Origin: Microbulbifer sp. TB1203 | Lineage (GTDB): Bacteria > Pseudomonadota > Gammaproteobacteria > Pseudomonadales > Cellvibrionaceae | Assembly: GCF_030997045.1 (NCBI RefSeq) | Contig: NZ_CP116899.1 | Location: forward strand, 4,240,001-4,304,000 | Reading direction: 5' to 3' | DNA length: 64,000 bases | In this document: positions 9,206 to 17,438 of the stretch, piece by piece | Layout: each line of letters starts with the position of its first letter | How positions within the stretch are numbered: the stretch's first letter is position 1 | The notes under the pieces: model-generated | Told to the model about the DNA's origin: nothing | Seen by the model: only the letters and a program-made list of their open reading frames with translations | The model's database searches: none | Position numbers and translations under genes: made by a program

Positions 9206-9628
9206 TTAGCTTAACCCCTGATGGCCACTGTCCCCTTTCCCACCAAATTCAATTTCCCGGTGAGTGATCACAACCAGATAACACAGCACCAGGGTAACGA
9301 TATTTATCGATACCGGATTGAAGGCCTCGATTAAAAGCCCCGGTTTTACCAGCGCCACATCCAGCAACAGCACAACCAAAAGCGCCGCCCCGGCGTAGAC
9401 TGGAAGAAGTGACTTTCTGTAGAAGACAATTGCCAGGGCCAGAAGGATTTCCGAAAGCCCTGCAAGCGGGGAAAGTATCGCGGCGGGAATACCCAAGTTG
9501 TGAAGATCGACCAGCTCCTTCTCGATTGGACTTAACCAGAGTATCTTCGGCATCAGGCCGTGGTAGAAAAAGACAAACGCCAATCCCAGGCGTGCGATAA
9601 GATTGATCTTTATCAGGCTATTGTGCAT
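9206..9628 (-). CDS. DoxX-like membrane protein
   Basis: The 140-aa protein has four predicted membrane helices: ARLGLAFVFFYHGLMPKIL, then ILSPLAGLSEILLALAIVFY, VYAGAALLVVLLLDVALV and SINIVTLVLCYLVVI. The first helix with FFYHGLMPK and the AGLSEI segment are typical of DoxX/DoxX-like proteins. These are small membrane proteins, some linked to redox complexes. It stands between repeats and has no obvious operon partner. Function here is unknown. Confidence 0.75.
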   Translation of the reverse strand: MHNSLIKINLIARLGLAFVFFYHGLMPKILWLSPIEKELVDLHNLGIPAAILSPLAGLSEILLALAIVFYRKSLLPVYAGAALLVVLLLDVALVKPGLLIEAFNPVSINIVTLVLCYLVVITHREIEFGGKGDSGHQGLS

Positions 9629-9669
9629 TTTTCAATTGTACCTGAATACCCAAAACAGGATATGCGATC

Positions 9670-9748
9670 GTAGGGTGCGCCGTGCGCACCAAAAGATGTT
9701 GGAGCCTGCACCGGGTCGAAAAGGGTGCGCAGGGCGCACCCTACGATA
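9670..9748. repeat. REP-like palindrome GTAGGGTGCGCC..GGCGCACCCTAC
   Basis: The 13-base ends GTAGGGTGCGCCG and GGGCGCACCCTAC are inverted repeats about 75 bp apart. The element lies between the convergent-side end of the cyanase operon and the DoxX gene, so it may also mark the operon's 3' boundary. Confidence 0.7.
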
Positions 9749-9766
9749 AAGGGCCTGCTAGGGCTT

Positions 9767-10216
9767 TCAATACGCCTTATAAGGCAAAAACTTCCCAGAC
9801 AACACCACCTTCACCCTGTCCCCCTTCGGGTCCTCCTCCCGCTCGATATCCATTGAAAAGTCGATAGCACTCATAATCCCATCGCCGAACTCTTCGTGGA
9901 TCAGTTCCTTGATGGTGCTGCCGTAGACATTTACCACCTCGTACCAGCGGTAGATCAGCGGATCGGTGGGAACCGCCGTGGGCAGTGAGCCTTTGTAGGG
10001 GACTGCCTGGAGCCAGGCCAGGGCCTCTTCCGGCAGGTCGAAAATCTCACCCACGATTTTGGCCTGCTGCTCGTCGAAGGTCATCTGGCCCAGGCAGGCG
10101 GCGGTGGTCCATTCCTTCGACAGGCCGACGGCGTCGGCCACCTGGGTCCAGGTGATGCCCTTGCGGATTTTGGCGGACTGGATCATCCGGGTTACGTCTT
10201 CGCGGCTGTTGATCAT
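9767..10216 (-). CDS. cynS: Cyanate hydratase (cyanase)
   Basis: The 149-aa product has the usual cyanase length. It has an N-terminal helical DNA-binding-like domain (ITWTQVADAVGLSKEWTTAACLGQ) and the conserved catalytic domain YRWYEVVNVYGSTIKELIHEEF. By alignment from memory, catalytic residues are Arg90, Glu93 and Ser116 (in GIMSAID), matching Arg96/Glu99/Ser122 of E. coli CynS. The enzyme converts cyanate plus bicarbonate to ammonia and CO2. ATG is preceded by AAGGAG. It is the third gene of an operon: 20 bp after the kinase-phosphatase and downstream of an FNT transporter. The promoter signals upstream suggest nitrogen-starvation control. A longer overlapping frame in this region is spurious. 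Confidence 0.96.
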   Translation of the reverse strand: MINSREDVTRMIQSAKIRKGITWTQVADAVGLSKEWTTAACLGQMTFDEQQAKIVGEIFDLPEEALAWLQAVPYKGSLPTAVPTDPLIYRWYEVVNVYGSTIKELIHEEFGDGIMSAIDFSMDIEREEDPKGDRVKVVLSGKFLPYKAY

Positions 10217-10236
10217 GCTCTTCTCCTTGGAAGGAA

Positions 10237-12018
10237 TTATTGAAGTTGATAGAGGAGCGCCAGGATGGCGAGGAACTGCAACAGTGCCAGGCCCCGCCAG
10301 AAAGCCACCGGGTTGCGCTCTATCAGCGGCGGTCGACTGTTGGCGAGGAAGGCCTTGTTCGGGTGGCGGAGGTCGTAGAGAAACTCCGACAGATGTTGGT
10401 AGCGTTTCAGCGGGTCCGGGTGCACGGCCTTTTTTAAGGTGGCATCCACCCAGGCGGGGATCTCGCTGTCTTCGTCCAGCACACTGCGATAAGAGAGCCG
10501 CCGCTGGGCGGCGCGGCTGCGCGCGCGGGGGACGTCGGGGCCGTAGGGAAAGCGCCCGGACAGCATGTGGTAGGTGAGCACCCCGAGGGAAAACAAATCC
10601 GAGTGGGCCGAGGGAGTCTCGCCGATAAAGTATTCGGGCGCGGCGTAGAGGGCGGTGCCCTGCAACTGGTCGCCCCCGCTGGCGCCGGCCAGTTCGCCCA
10701 GGCCGCCGATCCGCGTGGCACCGTAGTCGATGATTTTCACCGTGCCGCCGCGGTCGATCATTATGTTGTCGGGCTTCAGGTCCTGGTGCAGCATTTCCAT
10801 GCGGTGCATGGCCTGCAGGCCGCGGGCGATTTGCTCGACGATGCCGCGCACGCTTTCCAGGTCCGGTTTTGGGTTGTCGCGCAGCCACTGGGCGAGAGTC
10901 TGGCCCTCGATGTATTCGGTGGCGGTGTAGAAATAACGGCGCTCCCTGTCCGCGGGCGCCGCCCTGAGCAGGTGCACGCTGCTGACCCGCCGGGCTATCC
11001 ACTCTTCCATCAGGAAGCGTTCCAGGTAAGCGGGATCGCCGCTCACATCGGTGGCCGGGGTTTTGAGCAGCACGCGGGTATTTGTCTGTGTGTCCTCGGC
11101 CAGATAGGCGTGACTGCGATTGGAGGCGTGGATTTCGCGCAGTATGCGGTAGCCGTCCAACTCGTCGCCGGGGCGCAGTGTCGGCGGCAGCGGCAGCGTG
11201 TCCGCCTGCTGCAGCAGTGCCAGAGTTTCCCGGCCGGGTAATTCCTCCACGCGCACAATCTGGATCGACAGGTTGTCGCCGCTGCCGTTGGCAATGGCCG
11301 CATCGACGATAGTCCGGGCCGCCGCATCCAGGTCGCCGGCGGACTCGCGCAATTGTTCGATGATGAATTCCGCGCGCACATGTTCGTACACGCCATCGGT
11401 GGCGAGGATAAAGAGCTGCCCCTCGCGCAGCGGGAAATTTTGGTAGTCCGGTTCCATATGGGCGTCAACGCCCAGCGCCCGGCTGAGATAGCTCTCCTCG
11501 GCGGAGACCCAAAGGCGGTGGTCGTTGGTCAGCTGTTCCAGCGCCTCGCCCTGCAGGCGGTAGACGCGGGTATCGCCCAGGTGGAACAGGTGCGCCGTAT
11601 CGCCACGCAATACCAGCGCACTGAACGTGCAGACATAGCCTTTGTCCCGCTCGAAGCGGTAGTGGCTCTGCCGGGTCTGCGCGTCGAGCCAGGCATTGGT
11701 GGCCGCGATCACCCGGGTGGCGGCGGTGCGCACCGACCAGGCATCGGAGGTGCTGTAGTAGTCCTCGAGGAAACTCTTGACTGCGGTCTCGCTGGCGACG
11801 TGGCTGACGTCGCTGCTGCTGATGCCGTCGGCCATGGCCAGGGCCACACCTTTCAGCGAAAGCTGCGGCTGCCCGGGCACCACTGCGCCGTGAAAGTCCT
11901 GGTTGAGGGGCTTGCGCCCCTCGCTGGTGCACTGGCCGATGGAAACCCTGAGCTGGCCAGTGGACTCGCGGACGTTTGCCCCGGCGGCGGTTGCCGGCCG
12001 GGGTTGTGCTGCGTTCAT
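10237..12018 (-). CDS. Bifunctional PP2C phosphatase - Ser/Thr protein kinase, membrane-anchored
   Basis: The 593-aa protein has two domains. Residues about 25-255 are a PP2C-type phosphatase, with metal-binding motifs AMADGISSS, FILATDGVYEHV and GSGDNLSIQ. Residues about 275-530 are a Hanks-type kinase: catalytic loop HQDLKPDNIMID (HRD to HQD), DYG in place of DFG (IIDYGATRIGG), and APEYF. The C-terminus carries one membrane helix (LALLQFLAILALLYQL) with almost no tail, so the catalytic domains would face the cytoplasm. It starts 5 bp after the FNT gene stop. Similar fusions accompany nitrate/nitrite assimilation genes in pseudomonads (family knowledge). The substrate is unknown. The transporter next door is the obvious candidate. 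Confidence 0.93.
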   Translation of the reverse strand: MNAAQPRPATAAGANVRESTGQLRVSIGQCTSEGRKPLNQDFHGAVVPGQPQLSLKGVALAMADGISSSDVSHVASETAVKSFLEDYYSTSDAWSVRTAATRVIAATNAWLDAQTRQSHYRFERDKGYVCTFSALVLRGDTAHLFHLGDTRVYRLQGEALEQLTNDHRLWVSAEESYLSRALGVDAHMEPDYQNFPLREGQLFILATDGVYEHVRAEFIIEQLRESAGDLDAAARTIVDAAIANGSGDNLSIQIVRVEELPGRETLALLQQADTLPLPPTLRPGDELDGYRILREIHASNRSHAYLAEDTQTNTRVLLKTPATDVSGDPAYLERFLMEEWIARRVSSVHLLRAAPADRERRYFYTATEYIEGQTLAQWLRDNPKPDLESVRGIVEQIARGLQAMHRMEMLHQDLKPDNIMIDRGGTVKIIDYGATRIGGLGELAGASGGDQLQGTALYAAPEYFIGETPSAHSDLFSLGVLTYHMLSGRFPYGPDVPRARSRAAQRRLSYRSVLDEDSEIPAWVDATLKKAVHPDPLKRYQHLSEFLYDLRHPNKAFLANSRPPLIERNPVAFWRGLALLQFLAILALLYQLQ

Positions 12019-12023
12019 TTCGA

Positions 12024-12866
12024 TCAGCTGGCCAGCGCCGGCTTCGCGCTGTCGCCGCCCAGGTTGCGCTTAGGCGCGGTGCGCACGTGGGTGCTGTACA
12101 GGGTCAGGCCGGTAAAGGCGAGGCCGCCCACCAGGTTGCCGAGCGCGGTGGGGATCTCGTTCCAGAGGAAATAATCCATGATTGAGAAACCGCCGCCCAT
12201 CAGCATGGCCGAGGGGAACAGGAACATGTTCACCACAGAGTGCTCGAAGGTCATGAAGAAGAACAGCATGATCGGCATCCACATGGCCAGCACCTTGCCG
12301 CTCACGTTGGTGGAAATCATCGCGCCCACAACGCCCATGGAAACCATCCAGTTACACAGCATGCCGCGAATAAAAATGGTGAACCAGCCTGCGGCACCGT
12401 ACTCCGCGTAACCCAGGGTACGCGCCTCGCCGATACCGGCGATCTTCTGCCCAACGACACCGGGCTCCACCGAGAAACCGTAGGTGAACACGAAGGCCAT
12501 CATCAAGGCTACTGTCAGCGCCCCGGCAAAGTTGCCCAGGAAAACCAGGCCCCAGTTCCTGAGAATACCCTTGATGGTGACCCCGGGCCGCCGATCCAGC
12601 CAGGCCAGCGGCACCAGCACGAACACACCGGTAAGCAGGTCGAAGCCCATCAGGTACAGCATGCAGAAGCCGACCGGAAACAGCACCGCGCCCAGCAGCG
12701 GGCTGCCGGTGGTCACGGTGATGGTGATCGCGAACACCGCCGCCAGCGCCAGGATAGCCCCCGCCATATAAGCCCTGATCAGGGTATCCCGCGTGGACAT
12801 AAAGATTTTTGCTTCACCGGCGTCGACCATTTTGGTCGCGAATTCCGATGGTAATAGGTAAGCCAT
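12024..12866 (-). CDS. Formate/nitrite transporter (FNT) family channel
   Basis: The 280-aa protein has six predicted membrane helices and FNT signatures: FLGNFAGAL in the middle and MTFEHSVVNMF, whose His is the conserved central gating residue of FNT channels. The ATG at 12866 (MAYLLPSEFATKM) follows a GGGGG-type ribosome binding site, and upstream in-frame starts lie inside the leader terminator. It heads the operon FNT, kinase-phosphatase, cyanase. Given this company it may import nitrite or cyanate (inference). The leader carries a sigma-54 promoter, two NtrC-like boxes and a terminator, all described separately. Confidence 0.93.
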   Translation of the reverse strand: MAYLLPSEFATKMVDAGEAKIFMSTRDTLIRAYMAGAILALAAVFAITITVTTGSPLLGAVLFPVGFCMLYLMGFDLLTGVFVLVPLAWLDRRPGVTIKGILRNWGLVFLGNFAGALTVALMMAFVFTYGFSVEPGVVGQKIAGIGEARTLGYAEYGAAGWFTIFIRGMLCNWMVSMGVVGAMISTNVSGKVLAMWMPIMLFFFMTFEHSVVNMFLFPSAMLMGGGFSIMDYFLWNEIPTALGNLVGGLAFTGLTLYSTHVRTAPKRNLGGDSAKPALAS

Positions 12867-12943
12867 AGTGTTGCCCCCAAATTCCGAATAGCTGGAAGTT
12901 TCCAATCGATACCGCCGGTGGCCGGGTATTTTTCCCGGCGCAC

Positions 12944-12998
12944 AAAAAACGGCGTCTCCCGCCCCGCAGGCTGTGCAGCAGGGTTGGAGGACGCCGTT
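12944..12998 (-). terminator. Leader terminator/attenuator upstream of the FNT operon
   Basis: On the minus strand AACGGCGTC pairs perfectly with GACGCCGTT and is followed directly by TTTTTTG. An inner stem CCCTGC/GCGGGG extends the structure. It lies about 80 bp before the FNT start and about 60 bp after the predicted transcription start, so it must be read through for expression. This is the layout of nas/nir leaders controlled by ANTAR antiterminators such as NasR or NasT (family knowledge). A second, weaker hairpin GCCGGG..CCCGGC lies at 12,921-12,940. Confidence 0.75.
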
Positions 12999-13064
12999 GT
13001 CCATGGAAACTGATTTTTTGTTCTGGACAGCGCCTAGTACAAGTGCGATGCCCACAAATATTGA

Positions 13065-13080
13065 GGCAAGTTCTGTGCCA
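13065..13080 (-). promoter_or_regulatory. Sigma-54 (RpoN) promoter of the FNT operon
   Basis: The minus strand reads TGGCACAGAACTTGCC, matching the RpoN -24/-12 consensus TGGCAC-N5-TTGC at every core position with exact spacing. The predicted transcription start is near 13,054. That leaves a leader of about 190 bases before the FNT start codon, containing the terminator hairpin. Confidence 0.85.
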
Positions 13081-13141
13081 TCCCGCGACAAACGGTGCGC
13101 CGTATTTGCAGGTTCTACCATTCGCCGGCTCGGGGTCGAGC

Positions 13142-13158
13142 CGCACCAGTGTGGTGCA
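13142..13158. promoter_or_regulatory. NtrC-type enhancer box 1
   Basis: The plus strand reads CGCACCAGTGTGGTGCA. The NtrC consensus is TGCACC-N5-GGTGCA, so 11 of 12 specified bases agree. It is centred about 78 bp upstream of the sigma-54 promoter, a normal enhancer distance. Confidence 0.8.
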
Positions 13159-13182
13159 TTGGCACATTAATGCTTTCAATGG

Positions 13183-13199
13183 CGCATGTATGTGGTGCC
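13183..13199. promoter_or_regulatory. NtrC-type enhancer box 2 (weaker)
   Basis: The plus strand reads CGCATGTATGTGGTGCC, matching the NtrC consensus in 8 of 12 specified bases, with a good GGTGC half site. Its centre is 41 bp from box 1, close to four helical turns, as expected for cooperative dimers. Confidence 0.55.
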
Positions 13200-13235
13200 G
13201 GTGGGATCGCTGTCCCGACATCCTCATGACTCCTG

Positions 13236-13322
13236 TAGGAGCGGCGGGGCGGCCATCCGCCATGCCCGCGATCGGCATATGCCATTGGCTGAGCCCATCG
13301 CGGGCATGGCCCGCTCCTACAA
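13236..13322. repeat. REP-like palindrome GTAGGAGCGGCGGGGCGGCC
   Basis: TGTAGGAGCGGCGGGGCGGCC at the left end and GCGGGCATGGCCCGCTCCTACA at the right end form an inverted pair around an internal CGCGATCGGC..GCCCATCGCG segment. It separates the FNT control region from the M28 peptidase gene. Confidence 0.7.
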
Positions 13323-13416
13323 AGGGTAGATAGCCATGAGTCCACGGCAGCCCGTTTCACGCGACGTTACGGCTAATGATATGGTTACCCGATCACCTCT
13401 ATCCCCTCCGCAAAAA

Positions 13417-15099
13417 ATGAGAGCCATAATGATCTACCGAGCAGTTTGCCTGTTCCTGTCCATCCTGGCGGTGGCCGCGTGCTCAAAGCCTGAAGAGAAC
13501 ACCATACAAATCGATCCCGAGCGCCTCTCCAACATCGTGAAAGTACTCGCTTCCGAGGAGTTCGGCGGGCGGGCGCCAGGAACTCCGGGCGAAGAGAAAA
13601 CCGTCGCCTACCTGATCGAAGAATTCAAATCACTGGGTCTGGAACCCGGCGGTGAAAATGGCAGCTGGACCCAGATCGTGCCCATGGTCCACACCCGGAT
13701 CAATACACCCGCCACCATGTTCCTGAGTACCGGTGGCGAACATCTCCCGCTGGCACAGGGTGCGGATATCGAAGTCAGTACCCTGCGCAATCTCGATCGC
13801 ATCGAGATCGCCGATGCGCCCATCGCTTTCGTCGGCTTTGGTGTGGACGCCCCGGAACGGGACTGGAACGACTTCGGCAATATCGACCTCAAGGGCAAGG
13901 TCGCCCTCTTCCTGGTCAACGATCCCGATTTTGCCGCGGGCCCGGACGAACCGGCGGCGGGCCGGTTTGGCGACCGGCGCATGACCTATTACGGACGCTG
14001 GGCCTACAAGTTCGAGGAAGCCGCGCGGCGCGGTGCCCTCGCGGCGCTGGTTATCCACGAGACGGATGCCGCCGGCTACCCCTGGAGCGTGGCCTCCTCA
14101 TCGCCGGGGGAAAACTACGCGCTGGCGCAAAGCGGAGAGAGTACCCCGCCCGTCTCACTGCAGGGCTGGTTACACAACGACGCCGCTGCCCGACTGCTCG
14201 AACGCGCCGGCCTGGATCTGGACAAACTGCGCGTCGAAGCCCGCTCCCCCGAATTTGAAGCCTTTGATCTGGAGGGAATCACTTTCAACGCGGATCTCGC
14301 CACAACCGTCGAAAACATCGAGAGCCACAACGTACTGGCCATCCTTCCCGGCAGCGAGCGCCCGGATGAAATCCTGATGGTCTCCTCCCACTGGGACGCC
14401 TATGGCACGGGCGAACCCGACGCCCAAGGCCGCACCGTGCGTCCCGGTGCCAACGACGACGCGCTGGGCACCGCCGGCGTACTGGAACTGGCGCGGGTGT
14501 TAAAAGCCGGACCGGCGCTGGACAGAAGCGTACTGTTCGCCGTGTGGACCGGCGAGGAAAGCGGCCTGCTCGGCTCCCAGGCCTATGCGGCTAACCCGCT
14601 CTATCCCCTGGAGAAGACGGTCGCCAACTTCACCCTGGATATCCTCCAGACCGCCGGCGCCGCACGGGATGTGATACTGGTCGGTGAAGGGCAAAGTGAA
14701 CTGGAAGACGACCTGGCCCGCGCCGCCCACAGCCAGGGCCGCACGGTCACCCCGGAATCCCTGCCCGAAAACGGCCTCTTCTACCGCGCGGACCACTTCT
14801 CCATGGCCCGGCAGGGCGTACCGGTACTGCTGATCATGGGCATCGCCGGTGGCGCAGACCTGGTGGATGGCGGCCGCGAGGCCGGAGAAAAATGGATCGC
14901 CGATTATGTGAGCAACTGCTATCACAAAACCTGCGACGCCTGGGACCCGAACTGGGACCTCACCGGCGCCGTGCAGGATATCTCCGCAATCCGCATGATT
15001 ATGAGTGACCTGGGCAGCTCGACCCGCTGGCCGGAGTGGAAGGAGGGATCGGAATTCAAGGCGATTCGGGATCGGAGTGCGGGGGTGAGGAAGCTCTAG
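13417..15099 (+). CDS. M28 family zinc peptidase, lipoprotein, with PA-type insert
   Basis: The start is set at ATG 13417 (MRAIMIYRAVCLFLSILAVAAC), a lipoprotein signal with AAC lipobox. ATG 13429 is equally possible. Residues about 110-230 look like a protease-associated (PA) domain. The catalytic part has SSHWDAYGTG near residue 325, GANDDALGTAG, VWTGEESGLLGSQAYA and a late His in YRADHFSMARQG, the two-zinc ligand and Glu base pattern of M28. It would be an envelope aminopeptidase or carboxypeptidase. It adds to the set of peptidase lipoproteins in this window. Confidence 0.9.
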   Translation: MRAIMIYRAVCLFLSILAVAACSKPEENTIQIDPERLSNIVKVLASEEFGGRAPGTPGEEKTVAYLIEEFKSLGLEPGGENGSWTQIVPMVHTRINTPATMFLSTGGEHLPLAQGADIEVSTLRNLDRIEIADAPIAFVGFGVDAPERDWNDFGNIDLKGKVALFLVNDPDFAAGPDEPAAGRFGDRRMTYYGRWAYKFEEAARRGALAALVIHETDAAGYPWSVASSSPGENYALAQSGESTPPVSLQGWLHNDAAARLLERAGLDLDKLRVEARSPEFEAFDLEGITFNADLATTVENIESHNVLAILPGSERPDEILMVSSHWDAYGTGEPDAQGRTVRPGANDDALGTAGVLELARVLKAGPALDRSVLFAVWTGEESGLLGSQAYAANPLYPLEKTVANFTLDILQTAGAARDVILVGEGQSELEDDLARAAHSQGRTVTPESLPENGLFYRADHFSMARQGVPVLLIMGIAGGADLVDGGREAGEKWIADYVSNCYHKTCDAWDPNWDLTGAVQDISAIRMIMSDLGSSTRWPEWKEGSEFKAIRDRSAGVRKL

Positions 15100-15121
15100 T
15101 CGCTCGGTGAATGGCACTTAC

Positions 15122-15575
15122 TTAAGGAACCCTCTGAACAAGTCCATTTCGTCACCCCGGCGTAGGCCGGGGTCCAGAGAAATCAAGGGTTTCTGGATTC
15201 CGGCTTTCGCCGGAATGACGTTATTCAGAGGTTCCTTAAGGAACCTCTGAATAAGTCCATTTCGTCACCCCGGCGCAGGCCGGGGTCCAGAGAAATCAAG
15301 GGCTTCTGGATTCCGGCCTTCGCCGGAATGACGTTAATCGGAGGTTCCTTAAGGAACCTCTGAACAAGTCCATTTCGTCACCCCGGCGTAGGCCGGGGCC
15401 CAGAGAAATCAAGGGCTTCTGGATTCCGGCCTTCGCCGGAATGACGTTAATCGGAGGTTCCTTAAGGAACCTCTGAACAAGTCTATTTCGTCACCCCGGC
15501 GTAGGCCGGGGTCCAGAGAAATCAAGGGCTTCTGGATTCCGGCCTTCGCCGGAATGACGTTGAGGTTCCTTAAGT
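15122..15575. repeat. Four tandem copies of a ~114-bp MITE-like element (family A)
   Basis: Units begin near 15,122, 15,237, 15,351 and 15,464. Each starts TTAAGGAACCTCTGAA.AAG and ends with the inverse (CAGAGGTTCCTTAA or a close variant). Each contains GTCACCCCGGCG.AGGCCGGGG and ATTCCGGC.TTCGCCGGAATGACG. The CCTTAAGG junctions are shared between neighbours. A single inverted copy lies at 45,032-45,149. No coding content. Confidence 0.9.
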
Positions 15576-15660
15576 GATAAGCGAAGCGCATCTACCAGTT
15601 ACAAGGCCTGGAGCGGCAGATGCGAAGCCGTCATGGATGGAGCCCAAAGGGCCGGGCACA

Positions 15661-17265
15661 TCAGGCAACCCGTAAACCCGGCTGCGACTGGCTCGCCAGA
15701 TATTCGTCGTAGGTTCCCTGAAAATCGATCAGTGTCTGATCCTTGATTTCAACAACCCTGGTCGCCAATGACGACACAAACTGGCGGTCGTGGCTCACGA
15801 AAATCAATGTGCCTTCGTATTTTGCCAGGGCATTGTTCAGCGCTTCAATCGCTTCCATATCCAAATGGTTGGTGGGTTCATCCATGATCAACACATTGGT
15901 GTCCATCATCATCAACTTGCCGAACAGCAGGCGGTTTTTCTCACCACCGGAACAAACCTTTGCCTTCTTGTTGGCATCATCCGCGGTAAACAGCAGCCGG
16001 CCCAGAATGCCCCGCACCGCCAGGTCATCGTGCTTGGGGGTGCGCCACTGCGACATCCACTCGAATATGGTGAGATCGCAGTCAAAATCCGCACTGCTGT
16101 CCTGCGGGCAGTAACCCACGGCCGCATTTTCGGACCACTTGATTTCACCGCTATTGGCCTGGATCTCGTTGACCAGGCAGCGCAGGAATGTGGTTTTGCC
16201 GACGCCGTTTTCACCGATTACAGCCAGTCGCGCACCGGCTTCCAGAATCATCTCTCCGCCCTTAAACAGAGGCTCCTCAAAGCCATGGGATACGCCTTCC
16301 AGAACCAGCGCCTGTCGGTGTAATTTCTTGCACTGTTTAAAGGTAATGTACGGAGAAACCCGGCTGGACGGCTTTACTTCGTCCAGCTTGATCTTTTCCA
16401 TCTTCTTGGCGCGGGAGCTTGCCTGTTTGGCCTTGGACGCATTCGCGGAGAAGCGGTTAACAAAACTCTGCAACTCTTCCAGCTCCGCACTCTTCTTGGC
16501 GTTCTCCGCGTGCAACTGATCCTGAATCAGCGTCGAAGCCGCGACAAAGTCTTCATAGTTGCCGGGGAAGATACGCAACTCGCCATAATCGATATCGGCC
16601 ATGTGCGTGCAAACAGAGTTCAGGAAGTGGCGATCATGGGAAATGATGATCATGGTGCTTTTGCGCTGGTTCAGGATTTCCGCCAGCCAGTGGATGGTGT
16701 GAATATCCAGGTTGTTGGTCGGCTCGTCCAGCAGCAGGATATCGGGATCGGCAAATAGCGCCTGTGCCAGCAATACCCGCAGCTTCCAACCGGGTGCAAC
16801 CTGTTTCATCAGGCCAAAATGCAGCGCTTCGTCTATTCCGGCTTCCAGCAGAATCTCGCCCGCACGGCTCTCCGCGCTATAGCCGTCCATTTCCGCAAAC
16901 TGGACTTCCAGCTCAGCGACGCGCATGCCGTCGTCTTCACTCATCTCGGGAAGCGAGTATATGCGGTCACGCTCCTGCTTTACGGCCCAAAGGGCCGCGT
17001 CTCCCATGATCACAGCATCGACAACACTGTACTCCTCGAAAGCAAACTGATCCTGGCTCAATGTACCCACGGTACACCCGGGCGCAATCGAGACATTGCC
17101 GGCAGAGGGGGCTAAAGCACCGCTGAGGATCTTCATAAACGTCGACTTGCCGCAGCCATTCGCCCCGATAAGGCCGTAACGGTTGCCATTACCGAACTTT
17201 GCGGAGATGTTTTCAAACAGCGGCTTAGCGCCGAACTGCATGGTAATGTTCGCGGTGGAGATCAA
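15661..17265 (-). CDS. ybiT: ABC-F family ATPase, YbiT type
   Basis: The 534-aa product has two ABC ATPase domains joined by a charged linker (PtIM) and closely resembles E. coli YbiT along its length. Examples are QFG.KPLFENIS.KFG, GWKLRVLLAQALFADPDI (a degenerate first signature), LLLDEPTNNLDI, and a second domain with SGGEKNR and LIMDEPTNHLDME. ABC-F proteins bind the ribosomal E site and tune translation. The start is taken as TTG 17265, because MISTANITMQFG then aligns with the E. coli N-terminus and AGGA stands 8 bases upstream. A TTG eight codons earlier is the alternative. It is divergent from the DUF1080 gene. Confidence 0.93.
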   Translation of the reverse strand: MISTANITMQFGAKPLFENISAKFGNGNRYGLIGANGCGKSTFMKILSGALAPSAGNVSIAPGCTVGTLSQDQFAFEEYSVVDAVIMGDAALWAVKQERDRIYSLPEMSEDDGMRVAELEVQFAEMDGYSAESRAGEILLEAGIDEALHFGLMKQVAPGWKLRVLLAQALFADPDILLLDEPTNNLDIHTIHWLAEILNQRKSTMIIISHDRHFLNSVCTHMADIDYGELRIFPGNYEDFVAASTLIQDQLHAENAKKSAELEELQSFVNRFSANASKAKQASSRAKKMEKIKLDEVKPSSRVSPYITFKQCKKLHRQALVLEGVSHGFEEPLFKGGEMILEAGARLAVIGENGVGKTTFLRCLVNEIQANSGEIKWSENAAVGYCPQDSSADFDCDLTIFEWMSQWRTPKHDDLAVRGILGRLLFTADDANKKAKVCSGGEKNRLLFGKLMMMDTNVLIMDEPTNHLDMEAIEALNNALAKYEGTLIFVSHDRQFVSSLATRVVEIKDQTLIDFQGTYDEYLASQSQPGLRVA

Positions 17266-17438
17266 GAGCGTATTCCTGGGAGCTTGCAAAATGGGCGTTG
17301 TTGAATCAACTTCGCCATAGCGGAGACGTACAGCGGGCGCGCACTATAAGGGATTGCCAGCGCCATGTCGAGAATTTTGTTCAAAAATCATACAGACCGG
17401 AAGCCCGGATAGCGGCATTCCGACAAGGAAACATCCCT

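Noticed and set aside
9767..11002. Cyanase as the C-terminus of a much longer fusion protein
   Set aside because: The extra N-terminal frame is Arg/Pro-rich and overlaps the kinase gene out of frame. ATG 10216 has AAGGAG and gives the usual cyanase length.
15122..15575. CRISPR array
   Set aside because: Units are ~114 bp with inverted ends and no variable spacers between conserved short repeats. No cas genes are near.
15409..15591. 60-codon frame in the tandem repeat
   Set aside because: It translates repeated hairpin DNA and would vary with repeat number. Not a gene.
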